Source: Calditerrivibrio nitroreducens DSM 19672
Lineage (GTDB): Bacteria > Chrysiogenota > Deferribacteres > Deferribacterales > Calditerrivibrionaceae
Assembly: GCF_000183405.1 (NCBI RefSeq)
Contig: NC_014749.1
Coordinates: 1-58,717 of the forward strand
Length of the DNA stretch: 58,717 nt
Reading direction: 5' to 3'
The notes under the pieces are model-generated. The model worked only from the letters and a program-made list of their open reading frames with translations, was not told the origin of the DNA and ran no database searches. The translations under genes were made by a program, and so were the position numbers. Of the stretch, positions 26,237-34,104 are shown piece after piece; position 1 is the stretch's first letter, and every line of letters starts with the position of its first letter.

Positions 26237-27122
26237 CCCACCTTATCCATTTTACTCTTGAATCAATCTCATTAAGAAGTTTCTTGGCATTTTCAATAGA
26301 TTTTTGCCCCCTTACCTGCTTATAGTCAGTTAAAATATATTTCCTTTCCAACAAAGCCTGTTTATAATCAACATAATCATTTAATACGGTATCTATAATA
26401 TAATCCCCATAGCTCTCTTTTACAAATGCAACAAAATCATTATCATAACTGTTTTGTTTTACTTTATTTATCACTACACCTACAAAATTTAAGTTTTTAT
26501 TGATTAAAGAGGAAGATTTAAATGTGGCTATCATTTTATTTAACCCAGTTAATCCAAATTCACCCACATCAGTTACAGTAAGCAAATTTTCTACAGACAT
26601 TAATGCAAATTGTGATGGTAAAAAGTCAACTCCAGGCGGAGTATCTATAATAATAACATCGTAATATTTATACGCTATTTCCAACAAAACCTTGAATACA
26701 AGATGGGATAATGGAATTGTTTTAGACATTTTATTGCTTATTTCACCAAACTCAATATCGCTGGCTATTACAGCAAAATTATAATCAATCTGTAATTCAT
26801 CATTCTCGTCATTATATTTAAACGGAATTAAACTATCCAAAAACTTCTTTTCCAACTCCATCCTTGTTTCGGAATATTTATCTACAACTGTATTTATGTT
26901 ATTAATTATATAATCAAGTAGCGTATATAAGTTTTTATGACGCATATCAGCAAGTAATGTTTGTTCAGCAAAATATTGACAGGTATTTACCTGTTGGTAA
27001 TCAAGATCAATCATTAAAACTTTTTTATTTTTAATCTGCCTATAGTACTCGCCAAGCATAAGCGCTAATGTTGTTTTTCCTGTCCCACCTTTTACATTTC
27101 CTATATAAATACTTGTTTTCAT
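26217..27122 (-). CDS. parA: ParA-family partition ATPase
   Basis: This is a 301-residue deviant-Walker ATPase with KGGTGKTT at 11-18, Asp in VLMIDLDYQQ, and IIIDTPPGVDF as Walker B. It lacks the N-terminal HTH of large plasmid ParA proteins, so autoregulation through an operator is less likely. It lies between the dnaA-like gene (9-base gap) and parB (overlap), forming one minus-strand replication/partition operon. It binds DNA non-specifically as an ATP dimer and is displaced by ParB. Confidence 0.92.
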   Translation of the reverse strand: MKTSIYIGNVKGGTGKTTLALMLGEYYRQIKNKKVLMIDLDYQQVNTCQYFAEQTLLADMRHKNLYTLLDYIINNINTVVDKYSETRMELEKKFLDSLIPFKYNDENDELQIDYNFAVIASDIEFGEISNKMSKTIPLSHLVFKVLLEIAYKYYDVIIIDTPPGVDFLPSQFALMSVENLLTVTDVGEFGLTGLNKMIATFKSSSLINKNLNFVGVVINKVKQNSYDNDFVAFVKESYGDYIIDTVLNDYVDYKQALLERKYILTDYKQVRGQKSIENAKKLLNEIDSRVKWIRWDGDEKR

Positions 27123-27131
27123 AGTTTACCC

Positions 27132-28589
27132 CTACACTCTTATTATTATATCCAATACTTCCTTGTGTTTTTCATTATTTTTTTCAATTTCTTCTTCAAA
27201 CTCTCCATAACCACTATGGGCACTGACTTTACTTATTTTAAATACCTCGGATATGGCTTGAAATGAAAAATCGTGGTATTTATTTAAAACGTAAATAATT
27301 GCATTTCTTATTATCTTTAACTCACTACCTTTTTTAAGACGTCCTTGAATTTCAGATAACCTTATGCTAAATTTTTCACACATTCTTTCAACTAAATAAT
27401 TTATCCTATGATTTTGATTGTTTATTTTTAACTTTTCTTTTAGCCCCATATTATCAGCTAATTCCATGATTGCAGAGTTGATATTGTTATGTAAAGTATA
27501 TTTTTCTAATAACTCGTTCATAATGCCATTTATATACCTAAAATCACCTCTGTGTGAATCAATAATTATTGCTAAAATATCTTGTGAGGTTTTATTTAAT
27601 TCTTCAAAATCGATTTGTAATGAATATTTTAACACTCTTTTGGCAAACAATAATTTCAGATTAAATGATGGCTCAGAAATATAGATCATATTCGACTTTA
27701 ATCTGGAAACAAATGGACTTCCTAAAACAACATCACCATTTTTATTCAATTCAAAATAACTGCCTGTGGCATTATCCGCAAGCTCTTTATTCAGTTTGAT
27801 ATAATCAGGTTGAACTGGAGTAGTAATTACAGTCACTTTCTCTTTTACCACCCTTAAATTGATCAAATCGTAAATCAACTGAATATAAACAGGGCGATTG
27901 GTATCACAAATAAAGGATAAGTCATCTATAGCGATAATATCTGCTTTGTTTATTTCCCTTAAAAATATTTCTAATTGCCGCATTGATGAGTATTTTTTAA
28001 TTAACTCAACCCAGTAACTTTTGACAAAATAATATGCTGACTTCCCCTCATACTTTTCACTAAAAGCATTTAACATGGCTGAAACAAGGTGAGTTTTTCC
28101 CACACCTGTTGGCCCATAGAGAGTTATAATTTTTCCACCATAGTTGCCTTCAGCTACTGATTTCATAGTCATATAAGCACTATGATTTGTAGAATCTACT
28201 AAGTAATTATCAAAACTGTATTTTGTGTTGAATGAGTCTGCTTGTGATATAATTATATTCTTTGGTAAAGTGTATTCTTTTTCTATAAAACCATCTTCGG
28301 TTTTAATTGTATTTATTATCTTTTCTGCTTGAAAAATAATATCCTCTATGTCATAAGCAATAATAACATCTTTGAGTAAATCCATCATTTTTTCTTTTTC
28401 ATTCTTGAGTTTTTCTATAATAAACGATGAGGCAGTAGCTATAATTTTTTTATTTTCTAATGTAAACTTGGTTGACAATATTCCTATAATAAAAAGAATA
28501 CCATATTTTTCGTTGTAGGTTTCTCCATCTTTTTTAATTTCATTTTGTATGTACTCGATGTACTCTGAAAATTCCATTTTATCACCCAT
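27132..28589 (-). CDS. DnaA-like replication initiator
   Basis: This is a 485-residue protein whose middle and end follow DnaA. YSFDNYLVDSTNHSAYM leads into Walker A LYGPTGVGKTH (about 158-168) and Walker B IIAIDDLSF (about 221), with a C-terminal helical DNA-binding domain (ISEVFKISKVSAHSGYGEF). The DnaA signature that contacts DnaA boxes (normally near DHTTV) is replaced here by KVSAHSGY, so binding specificity should differ. The first 120 residues do not resemble chromosomal DnaA domain I. An alternative ATG 12 bases in (28577) has a better ribosome binding site (GGGTG). It leads the parAB operon and faces the iterons. I infer that it is the plasmid Rep. Confidence 0.85.
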   Translation of the reverse strand: MGDKMEFSEYIEYIQNEIKKDGETYNEKYGILFIIGILSTKFTLENKKIIATASSFIIEKLKNEKEKMMDLLKDVIIAYDIEDIIFQAEKIINTIKTEDGFIEKEYTLPKNIIISQADSFNTKYSFDNYLVDSTNHSAYMTMKSVAEGNYGGKIITLYGPTGVGKTHLVSAMLNAFSEKYEGKSAYYFVKSYWVELIKKYSSMRQLEIFLREINKADIIAIDDLSFICDTNRPVYIQLIYDLINLRVVKEKVTVITTPVQPDYIKLNKELADNATGSYFELNKNGDVVLGSPFVSRLKSNMIYISEPSFNLKLLFAKRVLKYSLQIDFEELNKTSQDILAIIIDSHRGDFRYINGIMNELLEKYTLHNNINSAIMELADNMGLKEKLKINNQNHRINYLVERMCEKFSIRLSEIQGRLKKGSELKIIRNAIIYVLNKYHDFSFQAISEVFKISKVSAHSGYGEFEEEIEKNNEKHKEVLDIIIRV

Positions 28590-28615
28590 TCTTTAGTATA
28601 ATAGTAACATAGTTT

Positions 28616-28644
28616 TATTTAAACAACTATTATTATTATGTCAA
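28616..28644 (-). promoter_or_regulatory. Promoter of the dnaA-like/parAB operon
   Basis: On the minus strand TTGACA (28644-28639), 17 bases and TAAATA (28621-28616) lie about 27 bases before the start codon. It is between the iterons and the gene, so initiator binding at the iterons could also control its own transcription. Confidence 0.55.
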
Positions 28645-28699
28645 CAGAAAATTGTTAGTTTATTTTATGCGTAGTATATAACTTATTTACAAATAAGAA

Positions 28700-28860
28700 A
28701 ATTTATATTTTATTGGCGTTAGTTTTAGTGTTAGTTTTGTGTTAGTTTTAATGTTAGTTTTTGTTAAGTTTGTTAGTTTACTTCTAAAATAATGAAAAAA
28801 TGGCCTAAAACTAACGAAAACCTAACGATAAGCTAACGGTAAAACTAACGATTTGTTAAT
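28700..28860. other. Probable replication origin with iterons
   Basis: GTTAGTTTT occurs at 28718, 28730, 28741 and 28753, with GTTAGTTTA at 28772, spaced 11-12 bases in the first four. A pause of AT-rich DNA (28781-28800) is followed by the same motif inverted: AAAACTAAC at 28807 and 28841, with variants AAACCTAAC and AAGCTAACG between them. Helical-period direct repeats flanking AT-rich DNA beside an initiator gene are the standard look of an iteron origin. No gene lies in 28645-28980. Confidence 0.7.
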
Positions 28861-28980
28861 AGAAAAAGATTATTCTCATTTTCAACGTCCCTAAAAACCG
28901 AAGATATCGTCAGCTTGATTATTTTAACAAGTTCTTATCAAGAAGTCTCTATCTTCTATAAGATGGAGATGAATTGATGG

Positions 28981-29439
28981 TTGACAAATAATCAGTTTAG
29001 AATTATATTATTTCTTATAAATAAAGTAAAACTTGACACAAATAAGCATTCAGTTTATCTGCTGTATTATCATCTTGTTTTAGTGGTAAAGTATAGAAAA
29101 AAGGTCATAGATGATAGGATATCTAACAGACTAAAAGAAATATTTGAATACATACAACCAAATTACAACATAACACTAATTGAGTGGAGCCACGATGAAG
29201 ATCATGTGCATATCCTATTCAAAGCTACCCCTACATCTTCATTAGCTAAATTTATAAATGCATACAAGAGTGCATCTTCAAGATTGATTAAAAAAGAGTT
29301 TCCTAAAATTAAAGAAAAACTATGGGATAAATACTTCTGGTCAAGAAGTTATTGTCTATTAACAAGTGGTGGAGCTCCAGTTGATGTTATTAGGAAATAT
29401 ATAGAAAATCAAGGAAAGAAAAATGCTAAAAGCGTATAG
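28981..29439 (+). CDS. tnpA: IS200/IS605 transposase TnpA, copy 2
   Basis: The family-typical protein begins near KLDTNKHSVYLLYYHLVLVV (codons from about 29029) and ends QGKKNAKSV. The HUH motif is in DEDHVHILF, and LLTSGGAPVDVIRKYIENQG is the usual C-terminal part. The real start codon is unclear. The TTG at 28981 begins TTGACA, which with N17 and TATATT looks like a promoter instead, and no ATG lies between there and the conserved part. Either a rare start is used or the ATG has been lost. The end overlaps tnpB by 17 bases. Confidence 0.8.
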   Translation: MTNNQFRIILFLINKVKLDTNKHSVYLLYYHLVLVVKYRKKVIDDRISNRLKEIFEYIQPNYNITLIEWSHDEDHVHILFKATPTSSLAKFINAYKSASSRLIKKEFPKIKEKLWDKYFWSRSYCLLTSGGAPVDVIRKYIENQGKKNAKSV

Positions 29440-30631
29440 ATACAGAATTTATCCTGATAAAGAGCAAGAAGAATTTTTCACTAAAACTTTTGGTGCTTGT
29501 AGATTTGTTTGGAATAAGATGCTTGAAGAGAAGTTAAAATTCCTTGATAGAAAAGAAAAAATACCAATAATAACACCAGCCAACTATAAGAAAGAATTTC
29601 TATTTCTAAAAGAAGTAGATAGTTTAGCATTAGCTAATATCCAATTACAAAATGAAAAAGCTTTTAGAGATTATTTTAGAAATCCTAAACATTTTAAACT
29701 ACCAAAATTTAAAAATAAAAAAGGTAAGCAATCATACACCACAAACAATGTAAAAGTTGATTTTGAAAAAGGGTTATTATTTCTACCAAAAATCAAATCT
29801 GGTATTAAGGCTTGTTTCCATAGAACCTTTACAGGAAAAATCAAATCTGCGACTATAACAAAAACTAAAACAGGAAAATACTTTGTTAGCATTCTTGTAG
29901 AGATAGAACAACAATGTAATATCCAACCACCGAAGAATGAAGTCTGCGGAATAGATTTAGGCTTAAAAGATTTTGCAATTATTACAAATGAGAAAAAAGA
30001 AACGATCAAAATACCAAGTCCAAAACATTTAGTAAAAGCAGAGAAAAGATTAAAAAGACTGCAAAATCAGCTATCAAAAAAGCAAAAAGGTTCTAAAAAT
30101 AGAGAAAAACACAGAGTAAGATTGTCTAAGTTACATGAACATGTTTCTGCTGCAAGAAACGATTTCTTACATAAATTATCCTTTGCTATTATTCGTGATA
30201 ACCAAACGATAGTAGTAGAGGACTTAAACGTTAAGGGTCTATCTCAAAGTAATCTATCTAAAAGCGTTCTTGATAGTTCTTGGGGTAAGTTCTTAAACTA
30301 TCTAAAGTACAAAGCAGAGTGGTATGGTAGAACGATTATAGTTGTAGATAAGTTCTATCCGTCATCTAAAACTTGTAGTGTCTGTAACTTTATCAATCAT
30401 AGACTAACGCTTAAAAATAGGCACTGGACTTGTGAAGAGTGTGGAACTTATCACGATAGAGACATAAACGCATCAGTAAATCTGATGTTTTATGGAATGA
30501 AGAAAGTAGGGATGGAACAGCCCGAATTTACGCCTGTTGACTGTGCTCTGGCGGCGGAACTGAAGCAATTCAGGTCTACGAGTCATCACAGGATGAAACA
30601 GGAAGCCACCACTTCTATAAGTGGTTGGTAG
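29423..30631 (+). CDS. tnpB: TnpB, RNA-guided nuclease, copy 2
   Basis: This is a 402-residue TnpB with the full RuvC set: Asp in CGIDLGLKDF, Glu in VVEDLNVKG and Asp in YHDRDINASVN. The zinc finger CSVCNF...CEECGTYH is intact. The N-terminal DNA-recognition part is FGACRFVWNKMLEEKL. It is only moderately similar to the 8586 copy, and its right-end hairpin also differs, so each should work with its own guide RNA. The 3' codons overlap the presumed guide-RNA region. Confidence 0.92.
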   Translation: MLKAYRYRIYPDKEQEEFFTKTFGACRFVWNKMLEEKLKFLDRKEKIPIITPANYKKEFLFLKEVDSLALANIQLQNEKAFRDYFRNPKHFKLPKFKNKKGKQSYTTNNVKVDFEKGLLFLPKIKSGIKACFHRTFTGKIKSATITKTKTGKYFVSILVEIEQQCNIQPPKNEVCGIDLGLKDFAIITNEKKETIKIPSPKHLVKAEKRLKRLQNQLSKKQKGSKNREKHRVRLSKLHEHVSAARNDFLHKLSFAIIRDNQTIVVEDLNVKGLSQSNLSKSVLDSSWGKFLNYLKYKAEWYGRTIIVVDKFYPSSKTCSVCNFINHRLTLKNRHWTCEECGTYHDRDINASVNLMFYGMKKVGMEQPEFTPVDCALAAELKQFRSTSHHRMKQEATTSISGW

Positions 30632-30640
30632 TTCACATAC
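30500..30640 (+). ncRNA. Candidate omega RNA of IS copy 2
   Basis: The block GTAGGGATGGAACAGCCCGA (30506-30525) is shared with copy 1 and is followed by diverged sequence ending in the ACCACTT/AAGTGGT hairpin. The guide would be taken from the flanking DNA after about 30635. Inferred from family knowledge. Confidence 0.42.
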
Positions 30641-30689
30641 ACCATAACCCAATAATCCCAAAGTCTCTTTCTAATCGGCTTTTAAGAAA

Positions 30690-30752
30690 AAAATGGGCTA
30701 TTTGGGCTATTTAGGCTATTTAGGCTATTTAGGTTATTTAGGCTATTTATCC
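30690..30752. repeat. Nine-base tandem repeat GGCTATTTA
   Basis: About six head-to-tail units of GGCTATTTA (one GGGCTATTT and one GGTTATTTA variant) occur just beyond the IS200/IS605 right end. No gene spans it. It could be a slippage-prone tract. Nothing else is evident until the repeat module at 30841. Confidence 0.65.
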
Positions 30753-30840
30753 CACTTATTGGAGGTAAAAAAATTTCTTTCAACAAAAGCCCCTACTTCT
30801 CCATACTAGATACCCACTGACTTTTTTCACCCCTCTGTTA

Positions 30841-31232
30841 GGGCAGGAAATGGGTCTATTTTGCAAGATAGATATGGAGGCTTTTAATTGTAACCCCCTC
30901 ACAAAAAATTCGTTATAACGAAAAATATGGCCTTATAGCCATATCTTTATAAAAAAAGATTATTATGGTTTATAAAAAAGGTGAAAAATTATGGAAAAAA
31001 TTTTATTTCCCCTTTTTGTAAATATTGTAATATATTGCATGGCTAAAAAAAGATATTTATTAGCAATAAGTTGTAAATTCAAATACGAGTTTTTGATTGT
31101 TAAATACGAGTTTTGGGGTGTAAAATGCGAGGTTTTGGTTGTTAAAACGAAAAATATGGCTTCTGGTGTAACATTTCATTCTGGAGGTTTGGATCATGGA
31201 AAATTTTATTTTTTAAGTTGTGAATCTCCCTG
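30841..31232. repeat. Repeat module, copy B
   Basis: Shares GAAATGGGTCTATTTTGCAA and ATGGCTTCTGGTGTAACATT blocks with 1-235, and AACGAAAAATATGG with 35928-35945. ATATGGCCTTATAGCCATAT (30927-30946) is a perfect hairpin followed by an A/T tract and could terminate transcription. A possible 82-codon frame at 30991 lacks a good ribosome binding site and runs into the repeat; I do not call it. Confidence 0.5.
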
Positions 31233-31441
31233 GACTTGAGTCATAAGCTTTTGCTTGTTTATTTAGTCTTCGTGATCTACTAACTTCACGGGCATAACTT
31301 TGGATAAGCTTTTCATTTTTGCAATGACATTTTCTTATATATCGATAATTACACTGATTGGAATAATGTTGCGTTTATGTTATGTACTAATTGAGGATCA
31401 AAAGATATGGTAGTGTATAATTAATTGTGTCATTGAAATCC

Positions 31442-31502
31442 CCCTTGAAGGGTTGTAGTATTTATCTACAACGAACAAGATAAAAAACCCTTCAAAGGAG
31501 GA
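31442..31502 (+). promoter_or_regulatory. Leader hairpin over the IS256 ribosome binding site
   Basis: CCCTTGAAGGGTT (31442-31454) pairs with AACCCTTCAAAGG (31486-31498), one mismatch; an inner TTGTAG/CTACAA stem (31453-31458 with 31466-31471) stacks within. The right arm covers the first bases of the Shine-Dalgarno AAAGGAGG (31494-31501) eight bases before ATG 31510. A transcript entering from outside the element would be folded shut. Confidence 0.6.
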
Positions 31503-31509
31503 CTTTAAA

Positions 31510-32616
31510 ATGGATAATATAATAATAAATGAATTATCCAAATATTTCAAGTCAATGATACAAGAAATAATGCTAAGTGAAAGAGAAAAATACTTGAAAG
31601 AACACTCAGAAACAAGAGGGAATGGGTACTACATAAGAACACCTAAAACTATATTGGGCGATATGGAGCTTGAAATACCAAGAACACGTGATGGTAATTT
31701 TAAGCCATCCATAATTCCAGAGCGGAAAAGAGTTACTTTTATGTTAGATGATGTGATAAGAGCATTGTTTACTGCTGGCTTAAGCTCGAGGAAGACAGGA
31801 GAAGTAATAAGAAACCTTATGGGTACTTCTGTATCAGCTTCGTTTGTAAGTTCAAATTTAGAGATATCAGAAGAAGTTATAAGTAAATTTATGAATAGAG
31901 AACTTACAGAAAATTATCCTGTAATTTACATAGATGCCACTTATATTTCGTTGAAGAGGGATACCGTATCTAAAGAATCTGTTTATGTTGTGTTAGGTCT
32001 TAGTACAGATGGCAGACGTGAAATATTGACATATTGTTTACCTGGTGGAGATGAGAAATCATCGGTATGGAGAGATATCTTTATAAATTTGACCAACAGA
32101 GGATTGAGAGGTGTAAAAATGGTCATTAGTGATGATTTACCTGGTATAGGAGAAGTAATTAAAGAAGTATTTCCCAATGCCGACCATCAGCTTTGCTGGT
32201 TTCATTTGAAGAAAAATATTAAGAATAAAGTCAGAAAATCAGATTTTGATGAGATATTAAAAGAATTGGAGTATGTATTTGAATCTAACAACGAAGATGA
32301 AGCTAAAAGTCGGCTACATGCCTTTATCAACAAATGGAGCAAGCTTTATAGATACTTTAATAACTTGAGAGATAAAATAAATAGTTATTGTTACTTTTTT
32401 AAATTTCATCCTAAATTAAGGAGTTATTTTAGTACCACAAATTGGTTAGAGAGATGTTTTAAGGAACTTAAAGACAATATAAGAATTAGGGGGTATTTTC
32501 ATTCTGAAGAGAGTGCAAATAAGTTTTTATATCTATTTTTTAGTGATAAAAGTTTAAAATATCATGAGAGAAAATTAAGGTACTCAAATATAATAGAGGA
32601 GACTCTTAATGGATAA
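31510..32616 (+). CDS. IS256-family (Mutator-type) transposase
   Basis: This is a 368-residue DDE transposase. The catalytic acids are likely Asp in VIYIDATYISL (about 141), Asp in KMVISDDLPG (about 207) and Glu in NWLERCFKEL (about 313). The family signature DHQLCWFHLKKNIKNKVRK is present between the second and third. The start is ATG with AAAGGAGG, under the leader hairpin. The size is a little short of the usual 390-400 residues, but all motifs are present. Confidence 0.92.
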   Translation: MDNIIINELSKYFKSMIQEIMLSEREKYLKEHSETRGNGYYIRTPKTILGDMELEIPRTRDGNFKPSIIPERKRVTFMLDDVIRALFTAGLSSRKTGEVIRNLMGTSVSASFVSSNLEISEEVISKFMNRELTENYPVIYIDATYISLKRDTVSKESVYVVLGLSTDGRREILTYCLPGGDEKSSVWRDIFINLTNRGLRGVKMVISDDLPGIGEVIKEVFPNADHQLCWFHLKKNIKNKVRKSDFDEILKELEYVFESNNEDEAKSRLHAFINKWSKLYRYFNNLRDKINSYCYFFKFHPKLRSYFSTTNWLERCFKELKDNIRIRGYFHSEESANKFLYLFFSDKSLKYHERKLRYSNIIEETLNG

Positions 32617-32669
32617 AAATGCTTCAAGGGTGATGGTTGACACAATTAAGTTGACATTACCGGGAGTAG

Positions 32670-32819
32670 TCATTTACTTTAAATATTTTGGTAATTTATT
32701 TATCATTATATTATCCATTTTAAAGTCCTCCTTTGAACGGTTTTTTATCTTGTTCGTTGTAGATAAATACTGTAACTCTTAAAGGGGGATTTCAATGACA
32801 TGACTAATTATACACTACC
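32670..32819 (-). mobile_element. IS256 left-end fragment, inverted
   Basis: Read on the minus strand from 32819, this repeats the IS256 left end (GGTAGTGTATAATTAGTCAT), the leader hairpin and the first codons of the transposase (ATGGATAATATAATGATAAA), then stops matching near 32670. It abuts the intact element's right end, giving an inverted pair. From 32820 to 33041 I see only AT-rich DNA. Confidence 0.8.
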
Positions 32820-33041
32820 GAATCACCAAAGATTAGCATTGCATCGAAGCAGATTTTTGATTAATTTTACAATAAATTGCTATTTATATTTTTTTACGAT
32901 TTTTAAAAAATTCTAAAAAATCAACTAAAGGTTCGATGCAAAAAAATTAAAATTTTCGGGGGTTGATTTTTTTAAGAAATTTTATTAACATGTTAATATA
33001 GTAAGCAAATTTAATATTTAAACAGCACCATGATATTTTGG

Positions 33042-33397
33042 GTTTCATCTGAACCATGTGGGATTTAAAGGTTTCTTCCACTTTCTTTACTTCTTCTTGT
33101 ATTTCAGTTTCATCTGAACCATGTGGGATTTAAAGTTAAATATTCAACACGTATGTCTTCAATAATGTTCGCGTTTCATCTGAACCATGTGGGATTTAAA
33201 TCAGGGTACGTAAGGGCAGTTTTGGACGTGGGGTTGAGTTTCATCTGAACCATGTGGGATTTAAATTATGTCACCGGTGATCATCCAACTATGGGAGAAG
33301 CAAGTTTCATCTGAACCATGTGGGATTTAAAGTCGAAGAAAATGGATTTTAGAGAGGTTGGCAGAGAGTTTCATCTGAACCATGTGGGATTTTTAAA
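33042..33397. CRISPR. CRISPR array, 6 repeats and 5 spacers, no cas genes
   Basis: The repeat GTTTCATCTGAACCATGTGG + GATTTAAA (28 bases) starts at 33042, 33107, 33173, 33238, 33304 and 33368. Spacers are 36-38 bases. The complement of the repeat ends GATGAAAC, the usual 3' handle form, so transcription is probably on the minus strand. The last copy on the right has two extra T (33391-33397), and a degenerate copy is normally leader-distal, which argues the other way. Orientation is therefore open. No cas gene is in the window, so chromosomal Cas proteins would be needed. Confidence 0.92.
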
Positions 33398-33538
33398 GCT
33401 TGGGACAAAAAATGGGGGCATTCACCCACCAGCTATTTTTAAAAAAGCTTTTTCATTGTTGATTTAGATATTTTCTTACCGTTTCTGGGTCAAAAGACTG
33501 CAAGTCTTTAGGGTGATATATTTATGCAGGATTATACT

Positions 33539-33736
33539 TTAATCTTGTGTCTGCTTGCTTTCCAACATGTCCAATATCTTGTATGACATCCTTAGGTCTT
33601 GCAATAAAGATTCTATCTCTGAGTCCGTCAAGAGTACTGAACCGCAGAAGGTAATTCGTTCTTCATTTTGAGGTTCTTTTGCTTGTTCCTGCGATGTCTG
33701 TTCATTTGAGGATTTTTTCGACTTCTTGACTGCCAT
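33539..33736 (-). CDS. Small charged protein next to the CRISPR array
   Basis: This is a 65-residue protein. A Lys-rich, Gln/Glu-rich N-terminus (VKKSKKSSNEQTSQEQAKEP) is followed by a short ordered part (ITFCGSVLLTDSEIESLLQD, LRMSYKILDML). A good ribosome binding site (TGGAGG) supports it. No family is recognised. It lies between the CRISPR array and a TIR element, reading toward the array; any link to CRISPR is speculation. Confidence 0.55.
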   Translation of the reverse strand: MAVKKSKKSSNEQTSQEQAKEPQNEERITFCGSVLLTDSEIESLLQDLRMSYKILDMLESKQTQD

Positions 33737-33820
33737 ATTTTTCCTCCAGTGTAGATATTTACTCAGGTATTATTCTTAATATATCTGAATTTCCTACTTT
33801 TGTCAAACCAAACGCACTTG

Positions 33821-34013
33821 CTGCCGTCACCCCATTTTTTGCACCTCTAAAATAAAAAATAAGTTCAAGGTTCTATGTTCAATGTTCTATGATCAACGTT
33901 CCAACGTTTTAACGTTTCAACGTTCTAACTTTTCAACGTTTTATTCTGAGAGCTGTTACGAGCATATCTTATTGAAAATACAGTGTTAAATCATAAAAAT
34001 GGGGTGATGCCAA
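33821..34013 (-). mobile_element. Small TIR element, copy 3
   Basis: Ends are CTGCCGTCACCCCATTTTTT (left) and AAAAATGGGGTGATGCCA (right). The core holds the minisatellite (TTCTATG, TTCAACG, TTTAACG-like units, 33864-33945) and the conserved block near CTTATTGAAAATAC. Orientation and order match the copy at 7725. It lies 14 bases before the promoter of the restriction-modification genes. Confidence 0.72.
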
Positions 34014-34026
34014 AGTTGAATAAACC

Positions 34027-34055
34027 TTGACATATCATTGTTAACATATTATAAT
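34027..34055 (+). promoter_or_regulatory. Promoter of the restriction-modification genes
   Basis: TTGACA (34027-34032), 17 bases, TATAAT (34050-34055): both hexamers perfect. It is about 50 bases before the methyltransferase ATG. A strong constitutive promoter would suit a protective methylase. Confidence 0.65.
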
Positions 34056-34104
34056 TTTTTATTGAATTTCAAAATACATAATGGATATATAAAAGGTTAA
34101 AATA

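Larger units (their letters stand above)
28870..30640 (+). mobile_element. IS200/IS605-family insertion sequence, copy 2
   Basis: Contains tnpA and tnpB plus a right-end hairpin ACCACTT-CTAT-AAGTGGT (about 30608-30626). Upstream of tnpA, TCTATCTTCTATAAGATGGA (28949-28968) forms another hairpin. Exact borders are not resolved; the right border is probably near TTCAC at about 30635. Inserted next to the origin. Confidence 0.7.
31409..32661 (+). mobile_element. IS256-family insertion sequence, intact
   Basis: Left end GGTAGTGTATAATTAATTGT and right end (complement) GGTAATGTCAACTTAATTGT form an imperfect terminal inverted repeat that continues into CCCTTGAAG on both sides. Length is 1253 bases with one full transposase. 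Relics of the same element lie at 10430, 32670 and 40736. Confidence 0.85.

Noticed and set aside
25259-28980. Consensus parS palindrome near parAB
   Set aside because: I searched by eye for TGTTTCACGTGAAACA-like sites and found none convincing; the centromere may be the iterons or an unknown motif.
30991-31239. 82-codon frame in repeat module B
   Set aside because: The second half is the repeat itself (also found, without a frame, at 150-235) and there is no supporting ribosome binding site; probably chance.
33400-33425. Another TIR end (AAAAAATGGGGGCATTC) beside the CRISPR array
   Set aside because: Only the AAAAATGGGG core matches; outer terminal bases and internal blocks are missing, so it may be chance.
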